Shown here: positions 25,101 to 34,079 of the stretch, piece by piece | Numbering within the stretch: the first letter of the stretch is position 1 | Layout of the letters: each line of letters starts with the position of its first letter | NCBI RefSeq assembly: GCF_004923295.1 | Contig: NZ_CP039639.1 | Location: forward strand, 358,501-422,500 | Direction: 5' to 3' | DNA from: Azospirillum sp. TSH100 | GTDB taxonomy: Bacteria > Pseudomonadota > Alphaproteobacteria > Azospirillales > Azospirillaceae | DNA: 64,000 nt | Notes under the pieces: model-generated | Database searches by the model: none | The model's input: only the letters and a program-made list of their open reading frames with translations | What the model was told of the DNA's origin: nothing | Made by a program: the position numbers and the translations under genes

Positions 25101-27278
25101 ATGTCGAAGGATAGCCAGACCATGATGCGTCAGGGTGCGCCTGCCAGAGGCAGAGCGTGGTATTCCGGCCTGCGTGCCAAGCTGATGATCGCAATCGGCG
25201 TTGTGCTGTCCGGCACGCTGGTGGCCGCTGCGGTGGCGTTGATCGGCTATGCGAACGTGCGCACCACCATTGACGCCATCGTCGGTGAAGCGGTTCCAGC
25301 GATGACCGAAGGCATGGCGGTGGCGCAGCAGGCCGAACGGCTGGTCGCGCTCGCCCCGGCACTGACCTCTGCCGACACCGCCGCCGCGCGCGAGTCGGTC
25401 TCGGCACGCATCGCCGCCGCGAAGGAAGAATTCAACGCCCGCCTGACCCGGCTGAGGGCCAGCGGCTCCGCCGGAGCGCAGCTCACCGCTATCGAAGAGG
25501 CGTCCAAGGGGTTGCTCGACAACCTCACGCAACTCGATCAGGCGGCGGCCGAACGGGTGGCACTGGCCGCCGAACGCACGTCGACCATGCCGAAGGTGAT
25601 GGCGGCCGAAGCGGAAATCCAGAAGTTCGCCGCCCCCTGGAACTCCGTCCTGAACAATGACGAGGAGCAGGCCCGTTCGGCCCTTGCGGAGCCGGATGTG
25701 GATGCCGCCGCGATGCGCGAAGCGGCGGGCACCCTGACCCGGGTGATGACGCAGAAGAAGCCGCTGATCTCCGTCACGACCGAGGCCGCCAACATCCGCA
25801 ACATGCTGATGGAAGCGGCGACCACCCGGGACGATCAGCGTCTGGCGATCATCGAGACCCGGGTCGGCGTGTCTCTCGCCGGCCTCAGCAACGGCGCTCA
25901 GGGGCTGCCCGAACGTCTGGCCGCCGTCGCGACCAAACAGGCGGAACTTCTGACCGGCTTTGCCACCGGCGAAAATTCCCTGGTCACACTGCGCCAGAAG
26001 GAACTGGCGATCGAGGGCTATTTCATCCAGCTGCTGGAGAGCAACCACGCCCTGACCACCACGCTGGCCAAGGGTATCGCCATCATGGTCGACGGCCAGA
26101 AGGGTAGCATCGCCGACGCCAGCGCTGCCACCAGCCGCATGCTGGACAACAGCCGCCTGACGCAGATCGCCGTCGCAGGGGTCAGCATCCTGGTCTCGAT
26201 CCTGGTGGTCTGGCTCTATATCGGACGGATCGTCATCCGCCGGATGATGACGCTCAAGACCGGCATGGGCCGTATCGCCGCCGGCGACCTGGATGCCGAG
26301 ATCGCGCTGAACGGTCAGGACGAGATCGCGGAGATGGGGGCCGCGCTGCTGATCTTCCGCGACACCGCTCGCGAGGTGGAGACCAGCCGCGCCGCCGCCG
26401 AGGCCGAGCGTCAGCGGGCCGCCGGCGAACGGCGTCAGACCATGCTGTCGCTGGCCGACCAATTCGAGAACGGCGTGAAGAGCGTGGTGGAGACGGTCTC
26501 CGCCGCCGCCACCCAGATGCACCAGACCGCCGCCGGGATGGTGGCGACCGCTGACGACACCTCCCGTCAGGCCGGCAATGCCGCCGAGGCTGCGGAAACC
26601 GCGTCGGTCAACGTCGACGGTGCTGCCTCCGCTGCGCATGAGCTGTCGCAGTCGATCAGCGAGATCGCCCGGCAGGTGACGGAATCGGCGACCATCGCCG
26701 CCAAGGCCGCCGGCGAGGCCGAGCGCACCGACGGCACGATGCGTGAACTGAACGAGGCGGCCAGCCGCATCGGCGCCGTGCTGGACCTCATCTCCGACAT
26801 CGCCGGACAGACCAATCTGCTGGCGCTGAACGCGACGATCGAGGCGGCCCGCGCCGGAGAGGCCGGCAAGGGCTTCGCCGTGGTGGCGCAGGAGGTCAAG
26901 CAGTTGGCCAGCCAGACGGCAAAGGCAACCGACCAGATCGCCGGACAGATCGGCGCCATGCAGCAGGTGACCGGGGAAGCGGTGAACGCCATCCGCAGCA
27001 TCGGCCAGACCATCGGCCGGTTGAACGACATCGCCGCAAGCATCGCCGCGGCGGTGGAAGAGCAGGGGGCCGCCACCTCGGAAATCGCCCGCAACGTCCA
27101 GCAGGCGGCAGGCGGCACCGCCCAGGCTTCCCAGAACATCGGTCAGGTCCGCACCGCCGCCGGCCAGACCGGCCAGTCGGCGCAGGAGGTGCTGTCGGTC
27201 GCCCAGGAGGTTTCGACCCAAACCGGTCGCCTCCAACAACAGATCGACCGCTTCCTCAGTCAGGTGCGGTCGGCCTGA
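25101..27278 (+). CDS. Methyl-accepting chemotaxis protein
   Basis: Transmembrane chemoreceptor of 725 residues. ATG 25101 follows GGGGGGAGGACGGG and is preferred over an upstream ATG at 25062. TM1 is near residues 25-48 ([20 protein letters not shown]), then a long helical periplasmic sensor domain of about 310 residues, TM2 ([20 protein letters not shown]), HAMP ([20 protein letters not shown]) and the signalling helix hairpin. The conserved tip is [20 protein letters not shown] followed by [18 protein letters not shown]. There is no C-terminal NWETF-like pentapeptide. Ligand unknown. It stands alone between terminators. Confidence 0.95.
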   Translation: MSKDSQTMMRQGAPARGRAWYSGLRAKLMIAIGVVLSGTLVAAAVALIGYANVRTTIDAIVGEAVPAMTEGMAVAQQAERLVALAPALTSADTAAARESVSARIAAAKEEFNARLTRLRASGSAGAQLTAIEEASKGLLDNLTQLDQAAAERVALAAERTSTMPKVMAAEAEIQKFAAPWNSVLNNDEEQARSALAEPDVDAAAMREAAGTLTRVMTQKKPLISVTTEAANIRNMLMEAATTRDDQRLAIIETRVGVSLAGLSNGAQGLPERLAAVATKQAELLTGFATGENSLVTLRQKELAIEGYFIQLLESNHALTTTLAKGIAIMVDGQKGSIADASAATSRMLDNSRLTQIAVAGVSILVSILVVWLYIGRIVIRRMMTLKTGMGRIAAGDLDAEIALNGQDEIAEMGAALLIFRDTAREVETSRAAAEAERQRAAGERRQTMLSLADQFENGVKSVVETVSAAATQMHQTAAGMVATADDTSRQAGNAAEAAETASVNVDGAASAAHELSQSISEIARQVTESATIAAKAAGEAERTDGTMRELNEAASRIGAVLDLISDIAGQTNLLALNATIEAARAGEAGKGFAVVAQEVKQLASQTAKATDQIAGQIGAMQQVTGEAVNAIRSIGQTIGRLNDIAASIAAAVEEQGAATSEIARNVQQAAGGTAQASQNIGQVRTAAGQTGQSAQEVLSVAQEVSTQTGRLQQQIDRFLSQVRSA

Positions 27279-27286
27279 CCCACCCA

Positions 27287-27318
27287 AAAAGCCCCTCTCC
27301 TGATGGAGAGGGGCTTTT
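27287..27318 (+). terminator. Terminator of the chemoreceptor gene
   Basis: A 14-bp stem (aaaagcccctctcc, 27287-27300, with ggagaggggctttt, 27305-27318) and a 4-base loop. Fourteen bases of each arm are identical to the terminator at 174-210, which also follows a chemoreceptor gene. Confidence 0.88.
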
Positions 27319-27458
27319 CATTTTCTTCCACCCCATGACCATCATCGCGGCCTGTCGCCCCTCGGCGGGGCATCCCGTTCACACGCGTCCAAAAAGTGAA
27401 GGGGTGCGCGAACGAATTGTAGCGTTGCTTCACAGGCAGGTCGACAGACCGGTATATC

Positions 27459-27473
27459 TGTAGTAAAACTACA
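27459..27473. promoter_or_regulatory. HexR-type operator (perfect 15-base palindrome)
   Basis: TGTAGTAAAACTACA is a perfect inverted repeat with 6-base arms around AAA. It matches the HexR consensus known from gammaproteobacteria (TGTA-R-T-N3-A-Y-TACA). It lies 17 bases before the hexR start codon, so HexR most likely represses its own operon, released by the Entner-Doudoroff intermediate KDPG. Confidence 0.85.
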
Positions 27474-27490
27474 ACCGTCTCTCGGCAGCC

Positions 27491-28423
27491 ATGCTGACCC
27501 CCATGCTGGACACCATTGCCTCCTCCCTCGACAGCCTGCGCCGCGCGGAAGCCGCGGTGGCGCGCAGCGTGCTGGCCGATCCGGGTGCCGCGGTGCGTGA
27601 CAGCCTGGCGCAGCTTGCCGGCAAGGCAGGAGTCAGCGAACCCTCCGTTCTGCGCTTCTGCCGCTCCGCCGGCTTCGGCGGCTTTCAGGAATTCAAGATC
27701 GCACTGGCCCAGCATCTAGCGGCGTCCGCCGTCAGGGAGGAGGTCGGCGAACGTCCGACCCCGCTGGTACGCGACCTCTCTCCCGGGGACAGCGTCGCCA
27801 GCGCGGCGGAAAAGGTGCTGAACCGCTCGATCGATGCGCTGGTCCGCCTGCGCAGCCGGCTCGACAGCATGGCGCTTGAAAAGGCCGCCGGGGTGTTGGC
27901 GCGGGCGCGGCGGGTACAGATCGTCGGCGTCGGCGCGTCGGGAACCGTGGCGCTGGACGCCCATCACAAGCTGTTCCGCCTGCTGCCGCAGGTCACCGCC
28001 AGCACCGACGCCCATCTCCAGGCGATGGCGGCGGCGACTCTCGGTCCCGGCGACGCGCTGCTGGCGATCTCCAAGACCGGCACCAGTGACGAGATCTTCG
28101 ACGTCGCCGCCATCGCCCGCGACGGCGGGGCGACGGTGATCGCCATCACCGCGTCGGCGACTCCCCTGGCCGAGCGCGCTGACATCCGTTTGACCGTCGA
28201 TGTGGACGAGGACACCGCCGTCCACACACCGATGGCCTCGCGCCTGGCGCAGCTGGCGCTGATCGACGTGCTGACCGTCGCCGTCGGCCTGCAGTCCCCA
28301 CCCGGCCTCGACCGCCGTCTCGCCCGCATCAAGGCCGTCCTGGCCGGGCACCACCGCGTGCCGGAACGGCCGGCTTCTTCTTCCAGATCAACCGTCACCC
28401 AGAAGACCTCCGAGGAATCCTGA
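27491..28423 (+). CDS. hexR: HexR, RpiR-family repressor of Entner-Doudoroff genes
   Basis: RpiR/MurR-family regulator of 310 residues: an N-terminal helix-turn-helix (SLAQLAGKAGVSEPSVLRFC) and a C-terminal SIS sugar-phosphate domain (VQIVGVGASGTVALDAHHK, AISKTGTSDEIFDVAAIARD, DVDEDTAVHTPMASRLAQLA). The match to HexR is strong along the whole length. The neighbouring aldolase gene and the exact HexR palindrome upstream support the assignment. ATG 27503 aligns better with other HexR N-termini (MLDTIASSLDSL); 27491 is given as the longer possibility. The stop overlaps the eda start by one base. Confidence 0.92.
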   Translation: MLTPMLDTIASSLDSLRRAEAAVARSVLADPGAAVRDSLAQLAGKAGVSEPSVLRFCRSAGFGGFQEFKIALAQHLAASAVREEVGERPTPLVRDLSPGDSVASAAEKVLNRSIDALVRLRSRLDSMALEKAAGVLARARRVQIVGVGASGTVALDAHHKLFRLLPQVTASTDAHLQAMAAATLGPGDALLAISKTGTSDEIFDVAAIARDGGATVIAITASATPLAERADIRLTVDVDEDTAVHTPMASRLAQLALIDVLTVAVGLQSPPGLDRRLARIKAVLAGHHRVPERPASSSRSTVTQKTSEES

Positions 28424-29076
28424 TGTCCACATCCCAGACCCCTGTCGAAATCCTGGACCAGCTTGTCGCTTATGGCGTCGTTCCGGTCATCCGCAACAGC
28501 TCCGCCGATCTGGCCCGCACCGCCGTGACCTGGCTGCGCGAAGCCGGTTACGGCACCTTCGAGATCACCATGACCACCCCCGGCGCTGTCGGCCTGATCG
28601 AGGAGCTGTCGGCGGAGGGTGGTGCCCTGATCGGCGCCGGCACCGTCCTGACCCCGGCGGCGGTCGCCGACGTGGTCAAGGCCGGCGCCAAATACGTGGT
28701 ATCACCCTGCGTAGTGCCGAAGGTCGCCGCCGCCTGCCGCGACCATGGCGTTGCCTGCCTGATGGGCGCTCTGACCCCGACCGAGGTGCATGCCGCCATC
28801 TCCGCCGGTGCCGATGCCATCAAGATCTTCCCCGCCTCCACCGTCGGCCCGGCGCACATCAAGGCGCTGAAGTCGGTGTTCCCCGGCGTCCGCTTTGTCC
28901 CGACCGGCGGCATCGATGCCACCACCGTGGCGTCCTATGTCGCGGCCGGTGTCGCCTGCGTCGGCGCCGGTGGCAAGCTGGTCGATGAAACCCTGGTCAA
29001 GAAAGGCGACCGCGAGGGTATCCTGGCCGCCGGCCGCCAGTTGATGGAAGCCTATCGCGCCGCCAAGGGGGCGTGA
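28423..29076 (+). CDS. eda: KDPG aldolase family protein (2-dehydro-3-deoxy-phosphogluconate aldolase)
   Basis: Class I aldolase of 217 residues splitting KDPG to pyruvate and glyceraldehyde 3-phosphate, the final Entner-Doudoroff step. The Schiff-base Lys is in DAIKIFPASTVGPAHIKALK, followed by FVPTGGIDATTVASYVAAG. The catalytic Glu lies in GTFEITMTTPGAV. In E. coli Eda the matching stretch contains an Arg (EVTLRT) that contacts the substrate; here it is Thr, so related activities (KDPGal or 4-hydroxy-2-oxoglutarate aldolase) are possible. Coupling to hexR (TGATG overlap, GAGGAATCC ribosome site) favours KDPG. Confidence 0.9.
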   Translation: MSTSQTPVEILDQLVAYGVVPVIRNSSADLARTAVTWLREAGYGTFEITMTTPGAVGLIEELSAEGGALIGAGTVLTPAAVADVVKAGAKYVVSPCVVPKVAAACRDHGVACLMGALTPTEVHAAISAGADAIKIFPASTVGPAHIKALKSVFPGVRFVPTGGIDATTVASYVAAGVACVGAGGKLVDETLVKKGDREGILAAGRQLMEAYRAAKGA

Positions 29077-29088
29077 ACCAATCGGCAT

Positions 29089-29111
29089 GAGGCGGGGACT
29101 TCCCCCGCCTC
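29089..29111. terminator. Bidirectional terminator between eda and the hybrid kinase gene
   Basis: A 9-bp GC stem (gaggcgggg with ccccgcctc) around a 5-base loop lies between the convergent stops. The T tract is missing on both sides, so efficiency is uncertain. The right arm touches the stop codon of the kinase gene. Confidence 0.5.
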
Positions 29112-32100
29112 AAACCCCCTCCAGCACCCCGCGCACCGCGTCCATCGCCGCAAGGCCGCGGCTGAAGGCGGACTCGGCGGTGGCAGCCAGTTGCTGCGCC
29201 TCGCCCCGGCGGCCCTCGCGCATGCCGTCCTCGACCGCACGCATCAGGCCGACGAAGGCGGTCAGGCCGAAATGGCTGGCCGCACCGGCAAGCCGGTGGG
29301 CAATGTCCTCGATCTCGGCATCTGGGGTGTCGGCGGCGATCAGGCGGGGCAGACCCTCCTGGGCTGAATCCAGCAGCAGGCCACGGATGGTGGCGAAGCG
29401 TGCCGGACCCAGGGAGCGGATGTAGCGCTCCAATATCTCCTCATTCACATCATCCTCCACCACCGCCGGGCGGGCCGGCGGTCCAACCGCAATCGTGCCC
29501 GTGTCAACCTCCTCCTCATCATCGGACCGTGCCGCGACGGCATTTGACAACAGGTGCATCAGGCGTTCGGGGAAGATCGGCTTCTCGATCACCGCGTCGA
29601 TGCCGGCGGCGATGTAGCGGGCGCGGTCGGCGGCGAAGACGTTGGCGGTCACCGCGACGATCGGCACCGCCGCGCGATCGGCATCCTCCAGGGCGCGGAT
29701 GCGGCGCGCCACCTCCGGTCCGTCGATGTCGGGCAGGCGGATGTCCAGCAGGATGGCGTCGAAGCGCCGCCGGGTTGCCAATTCCAGCGCCTTTTCGCCG
29801 GTTTCCGCCACGGTGATGCGGTGGCCGGCGTCGGACAGCAGGCCCAGCGCCACCTCCCGGTTGATGGCATCGTCCTCCACCAGCAGAAGGGCCAATGACC
29901 TCACCCGACTGATCGGCAGCAGACGGCCGGGGCGGGCGGGAAGCGCCGGCTCGACAACCCGTTGCAACGGAATGGTGACGGTGAAGACGCTGCCCAGCCC
30001 TTCCGCGCTGTCGACGCGGATGCTGCCTTGCATGGCGTCCAGCAGATGGCGGACGATGGCCAGTCCCAGCCCGCTGCCGCCGAAGCGCCGGGCGATGCTC
30101 GGATCGGCCTGCTCCAGCTTTTCGAAGATGGCGGCGCGGCGGTCGGCCGGCACGCCGATGCCGGTGTCGCGGACAGCCATACGCAGCATTTCTCCGGCAC
30201 CGGAACGTTCCGGCACCGGTTCGATATCGACACGCAGATCCACCCCGCCGCGTTCGGTGAACTTCACCGCGTTGCCGACGAGATTCACCAGAATCTGGCG
30301 CAGCCGCTGGCGGTCGACCACCACCTGATCCGGCACCTGCGGCGCGATATCGAGGTCGAGGTCGATCCCCTTCTCGTTCGCCAGTCCTTCCACCGTCGCA
30401 ACGACCTCCTCCAGCACCGGCAGCAGGGCGCAGGGCGCAGGGTCGAGGTCCAGCTTGCCGTCCTCGATCTTGCGCAGATCGAGGATGTCGTTGACCTGAT
30501 CGAGCAGCCCGTGGCCACAGCGCATGATCGACATGGCGTAACGCCGCTCCCCGGCATGCAGCTGCCCGGTCAGCAGCAGCCGGCACAGGCCGAGGATGCC
30601 GTTCAGCGGCGTGCGCATCTCATGGCTGACGGTGGCGAGAAACTCGGTCTTGGCGGCGTCGGCGCGTTCCGCCCGCTCCTTGGCCTGCCGCAGTTCCTCC
30701 CTCGCCCGGCGCGAAGCGGTGATGTCGTTGGCGACGCAGATGATGCGGCAACGTCCGTCGCCCGACCACTCGAAGGGATGGCGCTGCAAGGCGAATACCG
30801 TGTTCTCGCCATTGCGCGGAAGCACCAGCTCCTCCACTCCCAGCGAGCGCATCGAACCGGGATCGCCGCCGGCAAGTGCCCGCCCGGTCTCCGGTCCCAG
30901 CACCTCGGCCAGGGTACGGTCCCCGATCTCGGCGCGACGGGTGCCGAAGCAGTCCTCCGCCGCCCGGTTCCACAGCAGGACGCGGCCGCTGTCGCCGTCC
31001 AGCACGTAAAGCACACTCGGCACATTGTCGATCACCGCGTCCAGGAAGGCCTGGGTCCGGCGCAACAGCTCCTCCGCCTCGCGGCGGCGGGTAATGTCGA
31101 CGACCGAGCTGAGCAGCACCTCCTCCCCCTGGAACTCGAAGGCGATGCCGGACAACAGACCCCACAACCGGCGGCCGGTGCGGGTCACCAGTTCCGTCTC
31201 GACATCGAGGGCAAGGCCGCTGGTGAAGACATCGCGGACGAATTCGTCGCGCACCTGCGGGACGGACCAGACGCTGGCGGCGGGACGGCCCAGCAGCTCG
31301 CCGGCCTCGTTGACCTCGAACAGGTCGGCGGCACGGCGGTTGACGAAGCGGATCTGGCCGTCGGCGCGGCCGGAAATCACCAGCGGAACCGGGGCGACCT
31401 CCAGCACCGTGCGCAGCCATTGTTCGTTGCGGCGCAGCGCCTCGCTCTTGTCCTCGGTTTCCTGGATGTAGAAGCGCAGCGCGCGGGCAAGCTGGCCGAT
31501 TTCGTCGGCACCGGTCACCGGCACTTCGGCCCGGCCGCCGCCGGTGCGGTCGCGGATCGCCTCGCTGACCGCCCACAAACGGGCCAACACCTTGCGCCGG
31601 ACATACAGCACCGACAGCACCATCCCCAGCACCACCACGCCGACCGAGGCGAAGAACAGCCGGGTATAGGTGGTCGAGACCTCGATGACCTGCTGGCGGC
31701 TTTCCTCCGCCGCCTTGGTCTGCTCGACGAAAATGCCGGTGTTGAACCCGGTGTTGATCAACGACACCTGATTGGCCCGGTCGACGAGCCCGTTCAGCAT
31801 CTCCGACGCCTGCAACTCGGCCTGCCGCTGGCGGAAGACGGAGCGGTCGCCCTCGACCACCGACCGCATCCCTTCGGCCAGCCGGGCGAGCCGGTCCGAC
31901 ACCTCCACCGCCGGCAGGGACCCGTCCAACGCCGCCAGCTGCGCCGCGGCACTGTCGGCCAAGCGGGTAAGGGCGAAGCTGTTCTCCGCCTGATGGACCG
32001 AGGCGATCAGGAACAGCAACCGCTCCGCCATCGCCAGCCAGCGCTGCACGCCGGCATCCTCCACCCCGCGCAGGGCGGGTTCCGCCAGGGCATCGGCCAT

Positions 32101-32667
32101 CCGCCGCACATCGCGTTCACGCTCGGCGAGGGCCCGGCGTGCCGTGATACGAGCGGTCACGCCGCGGTCGATGGCGTCGCGCAGCCGCAGGATCTCATCG
32201 CGCTGCAACTTCAGGCCGGCGATCCGCTGCGCCTGCCGGCCGTCGGACGAGACCATCTCCGCCAGCAGCCGGTCATAGCCGTCCAGCTGGTCGGCCAAGC
32301 CCTGCTTAATCGTTTCGCGTCCGAAATTTTCCTGCGATAGGGCCAATTGTTCCAGGGTCCGCATGATCCGCTGGTGCTGGCGCTCCAGCTTGGCGGAGGC
32401 GACGACGGCGGGGAACTGTTCCGATGTGACCTTGGTGATGCCGGCATGCAGCCCGTCGAAGGCGATGTAGGCGCCAAGGCCGATCAGGAAGGCGACCAGC
32501 CCGTTGAAAGCGAGCGCACCGAACAGCCGCGCACCGACGCCGATCCTGACCACACCGTTTTTGCCCGCGGCCTTGCCCGGCGTCTTATCCGGTTCCGATC
32601 CGTCAGCCCCCGACCTGCTGTCGCCCGCCATTCCCGTTCCCGCTTCCCGATTTCCTCTTCCGCGCAT
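29110..32667 (-). CDS. TorS-like hybrid sensor histidine kinase (HAMP, two PAS, HisKA, ATPase, receiver, Hpt)
   Basis: Large inner-membrane phosphorelay kinase of 1185 residues. TM1 is near residues 45-72 (FNGLVAFLIGLGAYIAF), followed by a helical periplasmic domain of about 260 residues that looks like the TorS sensor module, TM2 near 335 (FFASVGVVVLGMVLSVLYV), HAMP and two PAS domains (LEVAPVPLVISGRADG; DNVPSVLYVLDGDSG). The phosphorylated His is near residue 682 (VSHEMRTPLNGILG), the receiver Asp near 975 (ILLDIRLPDIDG), and the Hpt His near 1123 (IAHRLAGAASHFGL). TorS itself works with a periplasmic binding protein, which makes the divergent binding-protein gene at 32727 its likely partner. 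ATG 32631 is an alternative start. No response regulator is adjacent. Confidence 0.9.
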   Translation of the reverse strand: MRGRGNREAGTGMAGDSRSGADGSEPDKTPGKAAGKNGVVRIGVGARLFGALAFNGLVAFLIGLGAYIAFDGLHAGITKVTSEQFPAVVASAKLERQHQRIMRTLEQLALSQENFGRETIKQGLADQLDGYDRLLAEMVSSDGRQAQRIAGLKLQRDEILRLRDAIDRGVTARITARRALAERERDVRRMADALAEPALRGVEDAGVQRWLAMAERLLFLIASVHQAENSFALTRLADSAAAQLAALDGSLPAVEVSDRLARLAEGMRSVVEGDRSVFRQRQAELQASEMLNGLVDRANQVSLINTGFNTGIFVEQTKAAEESRQQVIEVSTTYTRLFFASVGVVVLGMVLSVLYVRRKVLARLWAVSEAIRDRTGGGRAEVPVTGADEIGQLARALRFYIQETEDKSEALRRNEQWLRTVLEVAPVPLVISGRADGQIRFVNRRAADLFEVNEAGELLGRPAASVWSVPQVRDEFVRDVFTSGLALDVETELVTRTGRRLWGLLSGIAFEFQGEEVLLSSVVDITRRREAEELLRRTQAFLDAVIDNVPSVLYVLDGDSGRVLLWNRAAEDCFGTRRAEIGDRTLAEVLGPETGRALAGGDPGSMRSLGVEELVLPRNGENTVFALQRHPFEWSGDGRCRIICVANDITASRRAREELRQAKERAERADAAKTEFLATVSHEMRTPLNGILGLCRLLLTGQLHAGERRYAMSIMRCGHGLLDQVNDILDLRKIEDGKLDLDPAPCALLPVLEEVVATVEGLANEKGIDLDLDIAPQVPDQVVVDRQRLRQILVNLVGNAVKFTERGGVDLRVDIEPVPERSGAGEMLRMAVRDTGIGVPADRRAAIFEKLEQADPSIARRFGGSGLGLAIVRHLLDAMQGSIRVDSAEGLGSVFTVTIPLQRVVEPALPARPGRLLPISRVRSLALLLVEDDAINREVALGLLSDAGHRITVAETGEKALELATRRRFDAILLDIRLPDIDGPEVARRIRALEDADRAAVPIVAVTANVFAADRARYIAAGIDAVIEKPIFPERLMHLLSNAVAARSDDEEEVDTGTIAVGPPARPAVVEDDVNEEILERYIRSLGPARFATIRGLLLDSAQEGLPRLIAADTPDAEIEDIAHRLAGAASHFGLTAFVGLMRAVEDGMREGRRGEAQQLAATAESAFSRGLAAMDAVRGVLEGV

Positions 32668-32726
32668 CGTTTGCGTGACGGCGCCGGCAGCGTATCATAG
32701 CGCAGCCGTCGGATAAGGGGAGAAGG

Positions 32727-33830
32727 ATGGGGCTGAAGCCTGTTGCCGTCGCGGTCGGCCTGCTGCTGGCGCTTCATACGTTGCCGTCGGCCGGAAACGC
32801 CGCGGCACTGCCGGAGACATCCACCGCCCGCAACGGCAATCCAGGCAGCAGCCCAGGTGGTGACCGGGGCGAGCGCCCGGTGCTGGCGGAGATCGAGCGG
32901 CGCGGCGTCGTGCGCTGCGGCGTGTCCTTCAACCCCGGTTTCGCCGCCAACGATGACGGCGGACGGCCGGTCGGCTTCATGGTCGATCTGTGCCGGGCTC
33001 TCGCCGCCGCCGTGCTGGGCAAGGCCGACGCCATCGAAATCCGCCGGCTGTCCAAGCCGCAGGAATTCGCCGCCGTCGCTGCTGGCGAGGTCGACGTCTC
33101 CTTTGCCCAGACGTCCTGGACGCTGACGCGCGACGCCACCTATGCCGTCGATTTCGGGCCGCCAATCTTCTACGACGTGCAGGGAATTGCCGCATGGCGG
33201 CAACCCGATGGCCGATCGGCGCTGGACGGAGAGCTGACGGTCTGCGTGCCGGCCGGCACCACCACCCAGGCCGAACTGGAAACCCTGATCGCCGGCGGCA
33301 AGCGGCCTTGGAAGCTGCGCAGTTTCCCCGGTTGGCCCGACACGCTGGAGGCCTTTCTCAGCCGCGACTGTGCCGCGGTCAGTGCGGACCGCGCGCTGCT
33401 GACCACGGCCCTGCATATGCTGGACACGCCGCAGGACGCGTTGGAGATCACCGACATGCCGTCACCGCTGACCTCGCGCGAACCGCTGGCCCCACTGACG
33501 CCGAACGGCGACCGCAATTGGATGGCGGCAGTCCGCTGGACCATGTTCGCCCTGTTCCTGACCGACGACGCCGGGGTGTCCGGCGCCAATGCGAATTTCC
33601 AGCGCATCACCGGGAGCAGCGAGATGCGCCGCCTGCTGTCGGGCATGCCGGACGTTGCGGCAAAGGCCGGCCTGCGTCCGGACTGGGCCTATCAGGCAGT
33701 GGTGCAGGTCGGCAATTACGGCGAAATCTTTGAGCGTAACCTCGGCAACCGATCGCCCTTCAAGCTCGAGCGCGGCCTGAATCGGCCCTGGACCCAGGGC
33801 GGACTGCTGTATGCACCGGTTTTTCAGTGA
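32727..33830 (+). CDS. AapJ-like periplasmic amino-acid-binding protein, no transporter genes alongside
   Basis: Family-3 solute-binding protein of 367 residues with a signal peptide (VAVAVGLLLALHTLPSAGNA). Typical segments: ERRGVVRCGVSFNPGFAAND, GFMVDLCRALAAAV, VDVSFAQTSWTLTRDATYAV and, at the end, VGNYGEIFERNLGNRSPFKL then ERGLNRPWTQGGLLYAPVF, which is characteristic of the general L-amino-acid receptor AapJ. No permease or ATPase genes follow; the gene is divergent (59-base gap) from a TorS-like kinase. It may therefore serve as a ligand-sensing subunit for that kinase, or feed a transporter encoded elsewhere. The ribosome site AGGGGAGAAGG is strong. Confidence 0.88.
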   Translation: MGLKPVAVAVGLLLALHTLPSAGNAAALPETSTARNGNPGSSPGGDRGERPVLAEIERRGVVRCGVSFNPGFAANDDGGRPVGFMVDLCRALAAAVLGKADAIEIRRLSKPQEFAAVAAGEVDVSFAQTSWTLTRDATYAVDFGPPIFYDVQGIAAWRQPDGRSALDGELTVCVPAGTTTQAELETLIAGGKRPWKLRSFPGWPDTLEAFLSRDCAAVSADRALLTTALHMLDTPQDALEITDMPSPLTSREPLAPLTPNGDRNWMAAVRWTMFALFLTDDAGVSGANANFQRITGSSEMRRLLSGMPDVAAKAGLRPDWAYQAVVQVGNYGEIFERNLGNRSPFKLERGLNRPWTQGGLLYAPVFQ

Positions 33831-33919
33831 CTTTGTCAGTGATGCTTCTTCCGGCAACGACCAACCAATGCCGTGAAGCGCGCAAAAAAGTATTGTAACC
33901 CTATACCTCCAACCCGGTG

Positions 33920-33941
33920 ACCCCCGACCATGGTCGGGGGT
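33920..33941. repeat. 22-base perfect palindrome
   Basis: The sequence from ACCCCCGACCA to its complement TGGTCGGGGGT reads the same on both strands without a spacer. It lies 90 bases after the binding-protein stop and 138 bases before the symporter start. As RNA it would form a GC stem with a minimal loop, but no T tract follows. It could be a weak terminator or a protein-binding site. Confidence 0.6.
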
Positions 33942-34079
33942 GACGCACAAGGTTCGTGCACACAACTATCCGTGACATAACCAAGACGTGGGCTCGGTCA
34001 TCGAATCAGCTGACCGACATGCACCGCTCGTGAAAAACCAACCATAGTTATGGCTTATTCACTTGGGAGGGTGAAGACC

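Noticed and set aside
29962-32340. 792-codon open frame antisense to the TorS-like kinase
   Set aside because: No family resemblance, Gln/His/Arg-rich shadow composition, and the opposite strand has an intact multi-domain kinase.
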